This document shows positions 37,667 through 46,259 of a DNA stretch of 64,000 nucleotides, in pieces. The translations under genes and the position numbers were made by a program. The notes beneath the pieces are model-generated. The model was not told where the DNA came from. It searched no databases and worked only from the letters and a program-made list of their open reading frames with translations. Source of the stretch: Anaerosporobacter mobilis DSM 15930 (GTDB taxonomy: Bacteria > Bacillota > Clostridia > Lachnospirales > Lachnospiraceae); contig NZ_FRCP01000017.1 of NCBI RefSeq assembly GCF_900142955.1, positions 1-64,000 of the forward strand. The letters run 5' to 3'. The stretch's first letter is position 1, and each line of letters begins with the position of its first letter.

Positions 37667-37690
37667 GCGAATGGAGGGAGGTGCTTCTAA

Positions 37691-38962
37691 ATGGTAGTAA
37701 CGGTGATAGGACTCTTACGATTTGGGTTTTCTCTGATTTTTGGCATAGCGGTGTCTTTTCTCTTTGCAGGAATAGAACCTACAGGGAAAAATAGGCTCAC
37801 CACTGGCTTGCTTTGTGTGATTTTTCTCTTCGTTCAGACAGCCAGTTGGTGGCTCTTGGGCTTGGATTTAACATCAAAGCTTTATCCGCTGATTATCCAC
37901 CTGCCGCTGATCATGATATTTGCCTTATATTTTAAACGTCCGTGGCTCCTATCCACTGTCGGCGTACTTTCCGGTTATCTTTGCTGTCAAGCGCCGCGCT
38001 GGATTGGTTTCCTTTTGGGGGCCGCTTTTCATAGTAAACTTGCAGACCACATTTTTTATATTGCATCCGTTTTTCTGTTTTACTTTTTTCTAAAAAAGTA
38101 TGTAGCTGGGTCCGTTAGGCAGCTTATGAAGGCTTCCATAAAATCTTGCTTATTTCTAGGAGGAGTTCCGTTTTTTTATTATATGTTTGATTACACTACC
38201 ACAATCTACACCGATGTGCTCTATCGCGGAACAAAATGGGCGGTGCAGTTTATGCCCTCAACAGTCTCTATTTTCTACTTTGTGTTTGTTATCCTTTATT
38301 ATGCTGAGACACAAAAACAGACAACTCTCCAAAGAGAACGGGATATGCTTGATGCACAGTTTCGATTGGCACAGGCAGAGTTTGCTTCTCTGAGGCAGCT
38401 ACAGCAGAATGCTGCGTCCTATCGGCACGATATGCGCCATCATTTTGCTCTTTTGCAGGGGTTAGCCTCCAAGGAACAGATGGAGGAAATAAAAGAGTAT
38501 CTACGGATTGCCCAGTCCGACATGGATACCATCACCCCCCTACGTTTTTGCGAAAACGAAACTGTCAATCTGATTTTGTCGGCTTTTGCCTCCAAAGCAA
38601 AGCAATTAGGAATCCTGTTGACGGTAGATGCAAAGTTACCTGACATACTACCGTTTAGCGACACCGAGCTTTGTTCACTCTTGTCAAACGCTTTGGAAAA
38701 TGCCATTCATGCCGCTAAACATATGAAAGACAGCAACAAACGCCTCATCAAACTACGTATGTATTCCAAGAATACAAAGCTGTGCATTGACATTCGCAAC
38801 ACCTATCAAGACGAGCCAATTTTTCATCAGGGCCTTCCTATATCAATAGAACAAGGGCATGGCTTTGGAACCAAAAGCATGACGCATATCGTGGAAAAGC
38901 ACAGAGGTGTATTCCAGTTTTTTGTCAAGGATGGCTGGTTTATATTTCAGGCTACTGCTTAA
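37691..38962 (+). CDS. GHKL histidine kinase (AgrC-like)
   Basis: A 423-residue membrane sensor kinase partnered with the LytTR regulator. Six or so hydrophobic segments cover residues 1-215, followed by a coiled coil (about 215-250), the phosphoacceptor His in SYRHDMRHHF, and a GHKL ATPase domain with N box SNALENAIHAA and G box GHGFGTKSM. GGGAGGTGCTTCTAA precedes the ATG. Codon choice is visibly richer in G/C at third positions than in neighbouring housekeeping genes, suggesting transfer. The signal is unknown; AgrC homologs sense peptides, but no peptide precursor gene is recognisable here. Confidence 0.9.
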   Translation: MVVTVIGLLRFGFSLIFGIAVSFLFAGIEPTGKNRLTTGLLCVIFLFVQTASWWLLGLDLTSKLYPLIIHLPLIMIFALYFKRPWLLSTVGVLSGYLCCQAPRWIGFLLGAAFHSKLADHIFYIASVFLFYFFLKKYVAGSVRQLMKASIKSCLFLGGVPFFYYMFDYTTTIYTDVLYRGTKWAVQFMPSTVSIFYFVFVILYYAETQKQTTLQRERDMLDAQFRLAQAEFASLRQLQQNAASYRHDMRHHFALLQGLASKEQMEEIKEYLRIAQSDMDTITPLRFCENETVNLILSAFASKAKQLGILLTVDAKLPDILPFSDTELCSLLSNALENAIHAAKHMKDSNKRLIKLRMYSKNTKLCIDIRNTYQDEPIFHQGLPISIEQGHGFGTKSMTHIVEKHRGVFQFFVKDGWFIFQATA

Positions 38963-39012
38963 AAGATTGTTTATCTATTAAATCGTAAATGGTTCAAAAC
39001 ATGGCGTAGTAC

Positions 39013-39073
39013 AAAAAGCAGTTCCAAGAGTATATGATTATACTACATCATACTTTCTGGGACTGCTTTTTTT
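39013..39073 (+). terminator. Terminator of the response regulator/kinase operon
   Basis: Long stem starting aaaaagcagttccaagagta and returning tactttctgggactgctttt, with T7 at the end. Confidence 0.85.
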
Positions 39074-39120
39074 CTTCCAATCTATATTCTAATGGTAACT
39101 TTTTTTATCATAGGAGATAC

Positions 39121-39387
39121 ACAACGGCATTTCCACTGTTATGTTTTGGATCTTTTACAGAAAAGTTATATTTGAACGCTCTTAACCTTATAACACAAGA
39201 AAAAGAATCTACCGTCAAAATTCAAAGAATCAATGATGATATCAATCAAAGAACTACACTCTCGGTAGAAGTTATGGGAATAACAAACCAGTATGTAAAA
39301 GACCAGGTTCAACTTGTAAATCAGACCCAAAGTTTATTCAATGAAATCATGGAAGCAATTTATGTATTATCCGAACAAATATCTTAG
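39121..39387 (+). pseudogene. Chemoreceptor signalling-domain fragment
   Basis: The open frame gives a helical heptad-rich segment, QRINDDINQRTTLSVEVMG then VKDQVQLVNQTQSLFNEI, that resembles the descending helix of an MCP signalling hairpin (compare the intact receptor's SADNIKHSIDLVGTAENTFEDI). The hairpin tip and everything N-terminal are missing, and the nominal start lies inside a terminator. A stem-loop with T-run follows its stop. I read it as a broken gene; a short coiled-coil protein is the alternative. Confidence 0.4.
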
Positions 39388-39398
39388 AATAAAATAGT

Positions 39399-39440
39399 AC
39401 CGATGAAATCACTGAATAGTGATAAGTTGGTCTTTTTATC
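39399..39440 (+). terminator. Terminator after the chemoreceptor fragment
   Basis: Stem accgatgaaatcact / agtgataagttggt (mismatches inside) with loop gaat, followed by ctttttatc. Confidence 0.5.
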
Positions 39441-39474
39441 TGTTTCCTCGTGCAGAACACACTTAACATCATAT

Positions 39475-42400
39475 CTACTTTGGTACTTTTGTGCCAGTTT
39501 TTAATATACCGTTGGCGTTGAAGTAGTATTCTATACCATCAATGGTCTGCGTACCTGTAAGAGCTTTACCGTTTTTATAGTAGAGCCACTCTCCGGAATC
39601 GTTTCGTTCCCACCCCATCATAGTATCACAAGAAATAGTAAGTTCCACAAAGCGGCGTAACACCACTGAAACTTCAGCGCGGGTAGCTGTACTTAGCGGA
39701 TCGAATAGATTACTCTTCTTGCTGTAAAGAACACCCGCCATCTGCATCTGCTTTACGGCTTCTTTGGCATAGGTGCTAATTATCTGGCTATCCGCAAAGG
39801 TATTTTCCATGTATACCTTTGGCAGTGTAAAGCCAATAGCTTTAGCGTAGTTTTCCAGGATTACTGCCATCTGCTCTCGATTGAGGGACATATCCGGGGA
39901 AAATGTTCCATTACCGGTGTCGGTTACGATGTTGTTTTTGCTGGCCCATTCAATATAGCCCATATAGTAAGCATCTTTATTTACATCGGTGAAGCTACTC
40001 TTTTTATAGCCACTCACATCAACATTTGCCATCCTTCCTAACGCCGTAACGAACATTGCTCTTGTCATGGCTGCATTCGGGCTGAAGATAGTGTCTGAAA
40101 TACCGTTTAACAATCCACGGCTTACCACAAACTCAATATCTTCTTTTGTCCAATGGTCAGCAATATCCGTTAACGCAGTATTGGTCTTTTGGTAGCCGAT
40201 TCCATAGGTGGAAAAATGATTAGTACGAAAGCGCAGTACCTTTTCCACACTGTCATAGATGGAGTTTGGGAGCCATTGTACTTTATTCTTGGCGTCCACA
40301 TAGACCGCCTGTACATTCCCTGCCTTTTCATTTGCACCAAGGCTGTAAGGTATGGTAACCCATACGCTACCTAAGCCAAAGTTCTGTACCTGTTTACCTT
40401 TGCCATATTTTACCTTGAAGTCAAAAACCGGGCGGCTACCAATGGCTTTTTTCGAATTACCAGTTAGTTTACCACTGTCAATGCGTGTAGCGCTAATATT
40501 GACATCAGATTTAGCTTGTTTGTTGATTTCTTTAATAGTAGCTAAATCCATACCGATTTCGATGTCGGGATTGTCCACCACCACAAGTATGTTGACAATT
40601 TTCTTCTCAATGATGATATCTTGTACGATCTTTGGCAGATTAACCGTAACATTGGAGCTGATTTTGTTTCCAGTATCTACTCGTAACATTACAGCAATGC
40701 CGTTTTGTTCGTTGCCGTTTTTCTTTGCGTCCTCTAGTGCCTTGTCAAAGGCATCAGTAACCGTTTTATCAGTGACCTTCACTGTAGTGTTGCCCTTCTT
40801 ATCTACTTTACCGGAAACCTTAATTTCCCCCTGTGTAGGAGAATTCGGCTTGTCGGGTGCAGGTGGGGTAACAATGATAGGGTTACTGTTGTCTGATTGC
40901 GCTACCTTTGCCTGCGTTTGAGGAAATACAATGGTAACAGTCAGTGTTTTGCCGTAGCCTGCATAATTAGTAATGCTAGTTGCTCCTATAAAATTAAACG
41001 CATTTTCCTCTACACCAGAAAAGCTATATCCATCTTTTGCCGTCAGAGTGACTGTGGCGGTGTAGGCTGTGCTACTAAGGAATTTTGTTGGTGTAGTGTT
41101 CCATGTCACCGTGCCCGTGTACTGGTCACTGGTGATAGATGACTCTGGTGTAGCCCCCATTACCGGGGCGATTAGTTTATCTGACATATTTAAGTTAGTG
41201 ACCGTAGTATCCACACTTTGCTCAAACGTCAAGTACTTATATAAGGAGATATTGTGTGCGACATATTCATTAACCGGCGAACTGCCATCAAAGTTCGCGC
41301 TTGCCGTAACATGAGCCTTCTTATAACTGTTTAAATCAGGAGCTACGTTCATCGCTGCATAGCCACCCCGAATAATCGATGAACCACTTGGAATGGCAAC
41401 TGTGCCGCCAATGTTACCTGCACTGCTATTCATATTGATAAAAATTGCAGTTCCATAGATACTCTCCACTGTACCGCTATCAATAACAAGTCTTCCGCCC
41501 TTTAGATTAAACACAGTCATAGCGCCAATAACTTTTCCGTCTCTTTTATCGCTACTGTCTATGATCGTCAGCGTACCGCTGCCCTCATGTGTAATACAAA
41601 CACTATGACCGCTGTCTAATGTTTTACCGTTTAAATCAAGGCTAAAGCTATTCGTATTGTCACTGGCAATGGTGACAGTTTTATCAAGGATAATATCGTT
41701 CTGTAGTTGAATCGTCTGTCCATCAGCAACCGCATCAAATGCTTCTTTTAAAGTCACGTAGCTTATACTTCCGATCTTGGCATCCTTAGACGCTGGCTCT
41801 ATTTTCACATATTTGTAGCCTTCGATACTGCTTGCGAGCTCCGAATCAGTTAGAACTGTAGTTCCATTGCCATCGGTAAATAATCCCGCAGTATTCTTAT
41901 GGGCATAGCTACTGTCAAATGTGAGTGCTACTTTCATTGCCTGTTTCTTGGCACTAGCAGTAACGGTTCCATCGCTTATACTCATGGTATCACCCTTAAT
42001 GCCGATGCTTGTATTCGCCGCTTCACCGGCGGAGGCTGTCAGGTTACCGCCGTCAACAATGATTTTATTGGATATATTGTAGAAATATGAGCCACCGCTA
42101 GTATACTTTGCATTTCCACCCACAGCGGTTAGACTTCCCCCATTTTTAATTGTAAAACAGCTATTAACGTAACCACCACAAGCACCAAAACTACTACTGC
42201 TGTCTCCTGAGGGATCACCCATAGCGGTTAAACTGCCCTCTTCAATCATCAAACTACCGTTGACAAACACGCCACGGCTATAGTATGCGTTATTGCCGAT
42301 GGCTGTTACATTAGCTCCGCCAGTAATGGTCAGGCTCTTGTCAAAGTTCTCAATATTCACGCCGGTGCTGCTGTTGTCAGCCTTGCCAGCAGACGCAGTC

Positions 42401-43797
42401 AGATTGCCTGTTCCAGATATGTTCAGATTACCCTGGCTAACAAAAATCCCGGCACTGACTGCGTCTGTCGTATCAAAACTACTGTCACCTATGCTGTTGT
42501 TATCTACGAGCACAAGATTTAGATCCCCTTTAACATAGATACCAGCCATACCTTTACTAAAAGGATTGAAATCAAACTCATATGCAGTTGTAATACTTGC
42601 GCCTGTAAGAGTGAGGGTTTGGGGTGTACCATCTACACCGGGTATATAGCTGACTTTTCCATCTCCAAGTACATCACTTGCGTTAGCGCTTGTCACCTGC
42701 ACACCACCCACCCAAATATCATAGTTAGTAGCAGATGTAAACTCGATCTTGTCAACAAAAGATTTCCATGTATCACTTGCTCCTTCTCCTATATAGCCTG
42801 TACTGCCTGCCGGAATTATAATCTTTAAATCTATTGGAAAGTCTTTCGGATCACTAGCAAATGCATACTGATTCAACGTTGGGGCAACCATTCCTTTACA
42901 TGTTACCCGCTGCAATGCAGTGCAGCCAATAAATGTAGCGTGAGGAATCTCACTTACTCCACTTGGGATAGTTACTTTTCTTAATGCACTGCAACCATAA
43001 AATAGGTGACTTTCTCCCATCGTTTTAACAGTTTCTGGGATATCCATAGATGTAATATTCTTGCATCCATTAAATGCACAGCTGTATAACGTGGACACAC
43101 TTGTGGGAATCGAAAATGTCGTATTCGTTTTTGCAGCTGGATATCTTATTAATGTGGTTTTATTCTTATCATAAAGAACACCATCTTCACTACAAAAAGC
43201 TGTATTTTCAGGATCCACAATAAAAGCAGCAAGATTAGGAGAGCCACTAAATACATCTGCCCCTATACTACCACCCATTGTTTTAGGAATGAAAACACTT
43301 GTCATATTGCAGGAATTAAAAGTATGTGATGACATTTCCGTAACATCATAGGTTTTCCCGCTATTTGTCACTGTTTCAGGAATAATTAAATCTCCGGTAT
43401 ACTTTTGTTCTAATCCGGAATTAGGAAAGAATATCTTAACTGTTCCGTTTGTTTCACCATCTGACTCAGTTAATATGATGAATTTCCAACTTACATTCGT
43501 ATTGCTTCCAATTGTTATTGGAGCAAGAAAGCTATCACCAACTGCTCGAGTGTCGTTTGTAAGCGGCAGCTGGCTAACCTCTGCTTGTATGGCAGATCCA
43601 GTTGTCGCAACTACTGAATCGTCCACTAATTCCCCCTCAATTGCAACTGTTTCTTCTGTTTCAGTAAGCGGTGTAAAATAATTAATCTCTCCGCTTGTAC
43701 CTATTATTACATCTGCTTTTTTCGCCATTACCGAAATCGGCAGCATGTTTAATATCATGCATAGCACAAGAAATATACTAAGTAATCGTTTGTTCAT
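39475..43797 (-). CDS. BspA-type leucine-rich, SLH-anchored surface protein
   Basis: A 1440-residue exported protein. Signal peptide about 1-25 (LLSIFLVLCMILNMLPISVM); leucine-rich LRR_5/BspA repeats about 130-330 (STLYSCAFNGCKNITSMDIP); carbohydrate-binding/pectate-lyase-like beta repeats about 360-700 (LNISGTGNLTASAGKADN); an Ig-like module; a ZU5-like segment ending FRTNHFSTYGIGY; three SLH domains about 1205-1385 (TRAMFVTALGRMANV; DMSLNREQMAVILENYAK); and one or two glucan-binding-like repeats at the end (GEWLYYKNGKALTG; IEYYFNANGILKTG). SLH domains tie it to wall polymers. Its ATG overlaps the lemA stop by 4 bases (ATGA), so translation is coupled. Confidence 0.9.
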   Translation of the reverse strand: MNKRLLSIFLVLCMILNMLPISVMAKKADVIIGTSGEINYFTPLTETEETVAIEGELVDDSVVATTGSAIQAEVSQLPLTNDTRAVGDSFLAPITIGSNTNVSWKFIILTESDGETNGTVKIFFPNSGLEQKYTGDLIIPETVTNSGKTYDVTEMSSHTFNSCNMTSVFIPKTMGGSIGADVFSGSPNLAAFIVDPENTAFCSEDGVLYDKNKTTLIRYPAAKTNTTFSIPTSVSTLYSCAFNGCKNITSMDIPETVKTMGESHLFYGCSALRKVTIPSGVSEIPHATFIGCTALQRVTCKGMVAPTLNQYAFASDPKDFPIDLKIIIPAGSTGYIGEGASDTWKSFVDKIEFTSATNYDIWVGGVQVTSANASDVLGDGKVSYIPGVDGTPQTLTLTGASITTAYEFDFNPFSKGMAGIYVKGDLNLVLVDNNSIGDSSFDTTDAVSAGIFVSQGNLNISGTGNLTASAGKADNSSTGVNIENFDKSLTITGGANVTAIGNNAYYSRGVFVNGSLMIEEGSLTAMGDPSGDSSSSFGACGGYVNSCFTIKNGGSLTAVGGNAKYTSGGSYFYNISNKIIVDGGNLTASAGEAANTSIGIKGDTMSISDGTVTASAKKQAMKVALTFDSSYAHKNTAGLFTDGNGTTVLTDSELASSIEGYKYVKIEPASKDAKIGSISYVTLKEAFDAVADGQTIQLQNDIILDKTVTIASDNTNSFSLDLNGKTLDSGHSVCITHEGSGTLTIIDSSDKRDGKVIGAMTVFNLKGGRLVIDSGTVESIYGTAIFINMNSSAGNIGGTVAIPSGSSIIRGGYAAMNVAPDLNSYKKAHVTASANFDGSSPVNEYVAHNISLYKYLTFEQSVDTTVTNLNMSDKLIAPVMGATPESSITSDQYTGTVTWNTTPTKFLSSTAYTATVTLTAKDGYSFSGVEENAFNFIGATSITNYAGYGKTLTVTIVFPQTQAKVAQSDNSNPIIVTPPAPDKPNSPTQGEIKVSGKVDKKGNTTVKVTDKTVTDAFDKALEDAKKNGNEQNGIAVMLRVDTGNKISSNVTVNLPKIVQDIIIEKKIVNILVVVDNPDIEIGMDLATIKEINKQAKSDVNISATRIDSGKLTGNSKKAIGSRPVFDFKVKYGKGKQVQNFGLGSVWVTIPYSLGANEKAGNVQAVYVDAKNKVQWLPNSIYDSVEKVLRFRTNHFSTYGIGYQKTNTALTDIADHWTKEDIEFVVSRGLLNGISDTIFSPNAAMTRAMFVTALGRMANVDVSGYKKSSFTDVNKDAYYMGYIEWASKNNIVTDTGNGTFSPDMSLNREQMAVILENYAKAIGFTLPKVYMENTFADSQIISTYAKEAVKQMQMAGVLYSKKSNLFDPLSTATRAEVSVVLRRFVELTISCDTMMGWERNDSGEWLYYKNGKALTGTQTIDGIEYYFNANGILKTGTKVPK

Positions 43798-44378
43798 AGG
43801 GTATGTTCCTCCTTAATTCGTAAAGTTGTTTTCCTTGCTCCAGATGTTTCTGAAACCATCTCTTCCAGATAATCTCTTTTCCGAAATCCCATCATTGTGG
43901 CAAACACGGAGACAGGAAACATTCGGATTTCACGGTTAAACTTAGCCACGCTATCGTTATAAATCAGGCGGCTAGTACGCACCATGTTTTCAAAGGTTTT
44001 CACTGCGTCCAAGGTTTTAATATAAGTTTGATTTGCTTTTAGTTGCGGATATTGCTCCGTTACCATGACAATCCTGCTCAAGGCTTCGGCTATAATTCTC
44101 TCCTGGCTCAGCACATCGTCTGGTTTAGATTTTGATGCAATCACTTTTCTACTTATTTTGATTGTATCAATCAATGTTTCGCACTCATGACCGGCATAAC
44201 TCTTTGTCAAATCCAAAAGAGCCGTCAAAGCATCGAAGCGACTCCACAACAGCATACCTATCTGGCTCATGGCACTTTTGATATTCTCTTCCAGAACAGC
44301 CAATCTGCGCTGGATAGATATAATCCATAGAACAAAGACAGCAACTATTACAGTTATTGTGATAAAAGTTGGAAGCAT
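43794..44378 (-). CDS. LemA family membrane protein
   Basis: A 194-residue LemA protein: one N-terminal membrane segment (about 3-22) and a long helical domain with the family pattern SRFDALTALLDLTKSYAGHE, MVTEQYPQLKANQTY and SRLIYNDSVAKFNREIRMFP. The function of LemA is poorly defined; it is tied to membrane/envelope processes. AAAGGAGATTTTGTT precedes the ATG. Coupling to the SLH protein gene by a 4-base overlap is unusual and hints at a joint envelope role. Confidence 0.88.
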   Translation of the reverse strand: MLPTFITITVIVAVFVLWIISIQRRLAVLEENIKSAMSQIGMLLWSRFDALTALLDLTKSYAGHECETLIDTIKISRKVIASKSKPDDVLSQERIIAEALSRIVMVTEQYPQLKANQTYIKTLDAVKTFENMVRTSRLIYNDSVAKFNREIRMFPVSVFATMMGFRKRDYLEEMVSETSGARKTTLRIKEEHTL

Positions 44379-44521
44379 AACAAAATCTCCTTTACCTTTT
44401 TTGTTCGTCTACCCGATTAGCAGTTTGTATAGCCGGCGGACAAATGAAGCTCATGTTTGCCATTGGTACATAAGGGTCTTACTCCAATGATATACTCTCA
44501 ATTAAATAAGTGACTTTATTC

Positions 44522-45544
44522 TTAACCCTCAAAATCAACTAAAACAGGTGTCAACTTCATATCTCCTGACAGATAGGGAGGAATCTCCATAAACTCGCCA
44601 CATTTCTTTCCTTTGATGGTAATCAACCAGCCTCCGAATCTTTTATCTCCTGTAATTTTAGGATAAGGAAGCACGGTTGTCTTCCCTGCTGTGTACTTCT
44701 TAATTGCATCGGAAGGTATCTTTACCCCTTTTACAGATACATAGCTAATCTTATAGGTTTTTGCCTTAACCCATTGGGCGTAAAGAGTCACATTCTTATT
44801 CTCATTGGGTATATAGGATCCTGATTCTCCTACTTCATAAAAACTCATATAGTCTGCTGACTTTTTGGTACTCCATCCTACAAACTTGTATCCTGATCTC
44901 TTAAATTTACTCTTAGGAAGTTTATAATCCTTGTCAAGAACTCCGTTATTCATCTTGCCAGTACCACCATTCGCATTGAAGATGATTGCATATCCCCATT
45001 GGGCTTTTAGCTCTACGTTAAGTCCCATACCAGGTTGATACTTCGTATATTTTATGCCATTGTTGTTATACCAGCCTAAGAAGGTCGCCCCCTTTTTCGT
45101 TGGTGTAGGTAATTTAAATTCCTTAGTAGAGGCATCAATCTTCATAGCGTCTACTACACTTCCACCGTCAGAATTATAAGTAATAAAATATTCCTTCAAC
45201 GGATCAAAAACTGCAATCCCATAGGTGGTCCTAGCGCCTCCATATCGAAGTTCAACGGATTTCCAACCTACTTGTGTGAAAGCTCTTCCCTCCGTTAGTT
45301 CTACTCCTGAAAATGAAGTGATTTTAGAATTATCTATGGTTTCTTTCGTTCCATCCGACATCTTAGCAACCACGACCATACCTTTTGTGGAATAGCCATC
45401 ACCAACATTATATGTACATTGTTCAGGCAAGGTTGAAATCTCTATGGATTTTACCTTTGCTGTTGCATTTATAATTCCAGTACTAGCACCTCCAAACAAT
45501 GTCACTAACAAAATGACACACAATACTGTTGTTACTTTTTTCAT
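44522..45544 (-). CDS. Secreted protein with Ig-like domain and InlB B-repeats
   Basis: A 340-residue exported protein. Signal peptide about 1-28 (TVLCVILLVTLFGGASTGII); a bacterial Ig-like domain about 30-115 (YNVGDGYSTKGMVVVAKMSDG); then InlB/Flg_new repeats of the pattern F-x-x-x-G-G...F-x-G-W-x...V-x-L-x-A-Q-W (YNSDGGSVVDAMKID; LGWYNNNGIKYTKYQ; FNANGGTGKMNNG; VGWSTKKSADYMSF; LYAQW). I see no LPxTG, SLH or membrane anchor, so it is either released or bound non-covalently. It lies in the surface island upstream of lemA. A paired palindromic motif lies about 100 bases upstream. Confidence 0.85.
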   Translation of the reverse strand: MKKVTTVLCVILLVTLFGGASTGIINATAKVKSIEISTLPEQCTYNVGDGYSTKGMVVVAKMSDGTKETIDNSKITSFSGVELTEGRAFTQVGWKSVELRYGGARTTYGIAVFDPLKEYFITYNSDGGSVVDAMKIDASTKEFKLPTPTKKGATFLGWYNNNGIKYTKYQPGMGLNVELKAQWGYAIIFNANGGTGKMNNGVLDKDYKLPKSKFKRSGYKFVGWSTKKSADYMSFYEVGESGSYIPNENKNVTLYAQWVKAKTYKISYVSVKGVKIPSDAIKKYTAGKTTVLPYPKITGDKRFGGWLITIKGKKCGEFMEIPPYLSGDMKLTPVLVDFEG

Positions 45545-45641
45545 ACTTTTCTCATCCCTTCCTTTTAAAGTTTTTATTGATTTGTATAAGAATCGTTTAC
45601 AACTTCAAACTAACAGAAAAGTCACCAAAAAAACCATTCAC

Positions 45642-45675
45642 GACATGAAACATGATTTTTTTGACATGAATCATG
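45642..45675 (-). promoter_or_regulatory. Paired operator-like sites upstream of the InlB-repeat gene
   Basis: gacatgaaacatg (45642-45654) and gacatgaatcatg (45663-45675) are near-identical copies 21 bp apart, i.e. two helical turns. Each contains catga-catg dyad symmetry. Position is about 100 bases upstream of the start codon. Confidence 0.5.
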
Positions 45676-45872
45676 TATAGACCTTAATCCTGTTGCTCTA
45701 AAAAAAATTAGAAATTATTAAAACGCTCAAAGTCCACTACTAAGGAAGTCATTAATTAATGCGGTACGTTCCAATTAATTTGATTTTTGATGTCACCATT
45801 TTGGTTACCTCTTTTTTGTAGTACTATTATTATCTTTTTCATTTCACTATGCTATTTTCGAGAAAATGCAAA

Positions 45873-45903
45873 AGGGATGCAAAACCATAATTGATTCTGC
45901 ATC
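45873..45903. terminator. Hairpin in the InlB-adhesin intergenic region
   Basis: ggatgca ... tgcatcc arms with internal gatgcaaaacc / ttgattctgcatc pairing. Only a short A/T tail follows, so terminator strength is uncertain. Confidence 0.4.
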
Positions 45904-45952
45904 CTTATACATTCTCATTCAATTTGCTTTTTTCATCTCTTTTCTTATTTCT

Positions 45953-46075
45953 TTATAACAGATACCAAAATTCGTATGCCTCTCTAAAGAATGAAGGTCT
46001 TCCTTTTCTAGTGTATGGTAGTTTTCCCTTCTTTAATTCAGCTTGTATAATTATGATTTGGGTGTCAAAAACCCT
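45953..46075 (-). pseudogene. Possible recombinase remnant
   Basis: On the minus strand a short stop-to-stop frame reads IIIIQAELKKGKLPYTRKGR then PSFFREAYEFWYLL. The charged GRPSF-type block and aromatic tail look like coding sequence, loosely like small DNA invertase/recombinase regions, but the frame has no start and only about 40 residues. The rest of this 715-base gap (45545-46259) contains the operator-like sites and hairpins listed separately. Confidence 0.25.
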
Positions 46076-46106
46076 TTAAACCTATCAACCAATCTTCATC
46101 TTCAAA

Positions 46107-46149
46107 ATTGCCTCGTAATTAATTAACTTATAATCAATTCCGAGGCAAT
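46107..46149. terminator. Bidirectional terminator after the adhesin gene
   Basis: attgcctcg (46107-46115) pairs with cgaggcaat (46141-46149); T-rich tracts follow on both strands. Confidence 0.7.
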
Positions 46150-46259
46150 ATTTTTGATTCCTTGTGGATTCATTAATAAAAATCTTATAATAACATAAGT
46201 TAACGCTATATTACACGTTACTGTGAATAAATCACAGTTAGTCACCGGCTCCTACTTGT

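Noticed and set aside
39034..39120. N-terminal part of the ORF after the kinase operon
   Set aside because: These bases lie in the terminator loop and its T-run, with no ribosome site, so the real coding trace starts later, if any.
40352..40921. 189-residue plus-strand ORF
   Set aside because: Antisense to the SLH protein gene; low-complexity Ser/Leu/Thr composition typical of a shadow frame and no family motif.
45891..46079. 62-residue plus-strand ORF
   Set aside because: No ribosome site, and it overlaps a hairpin; the opposite strand shows more coding-like sequence.
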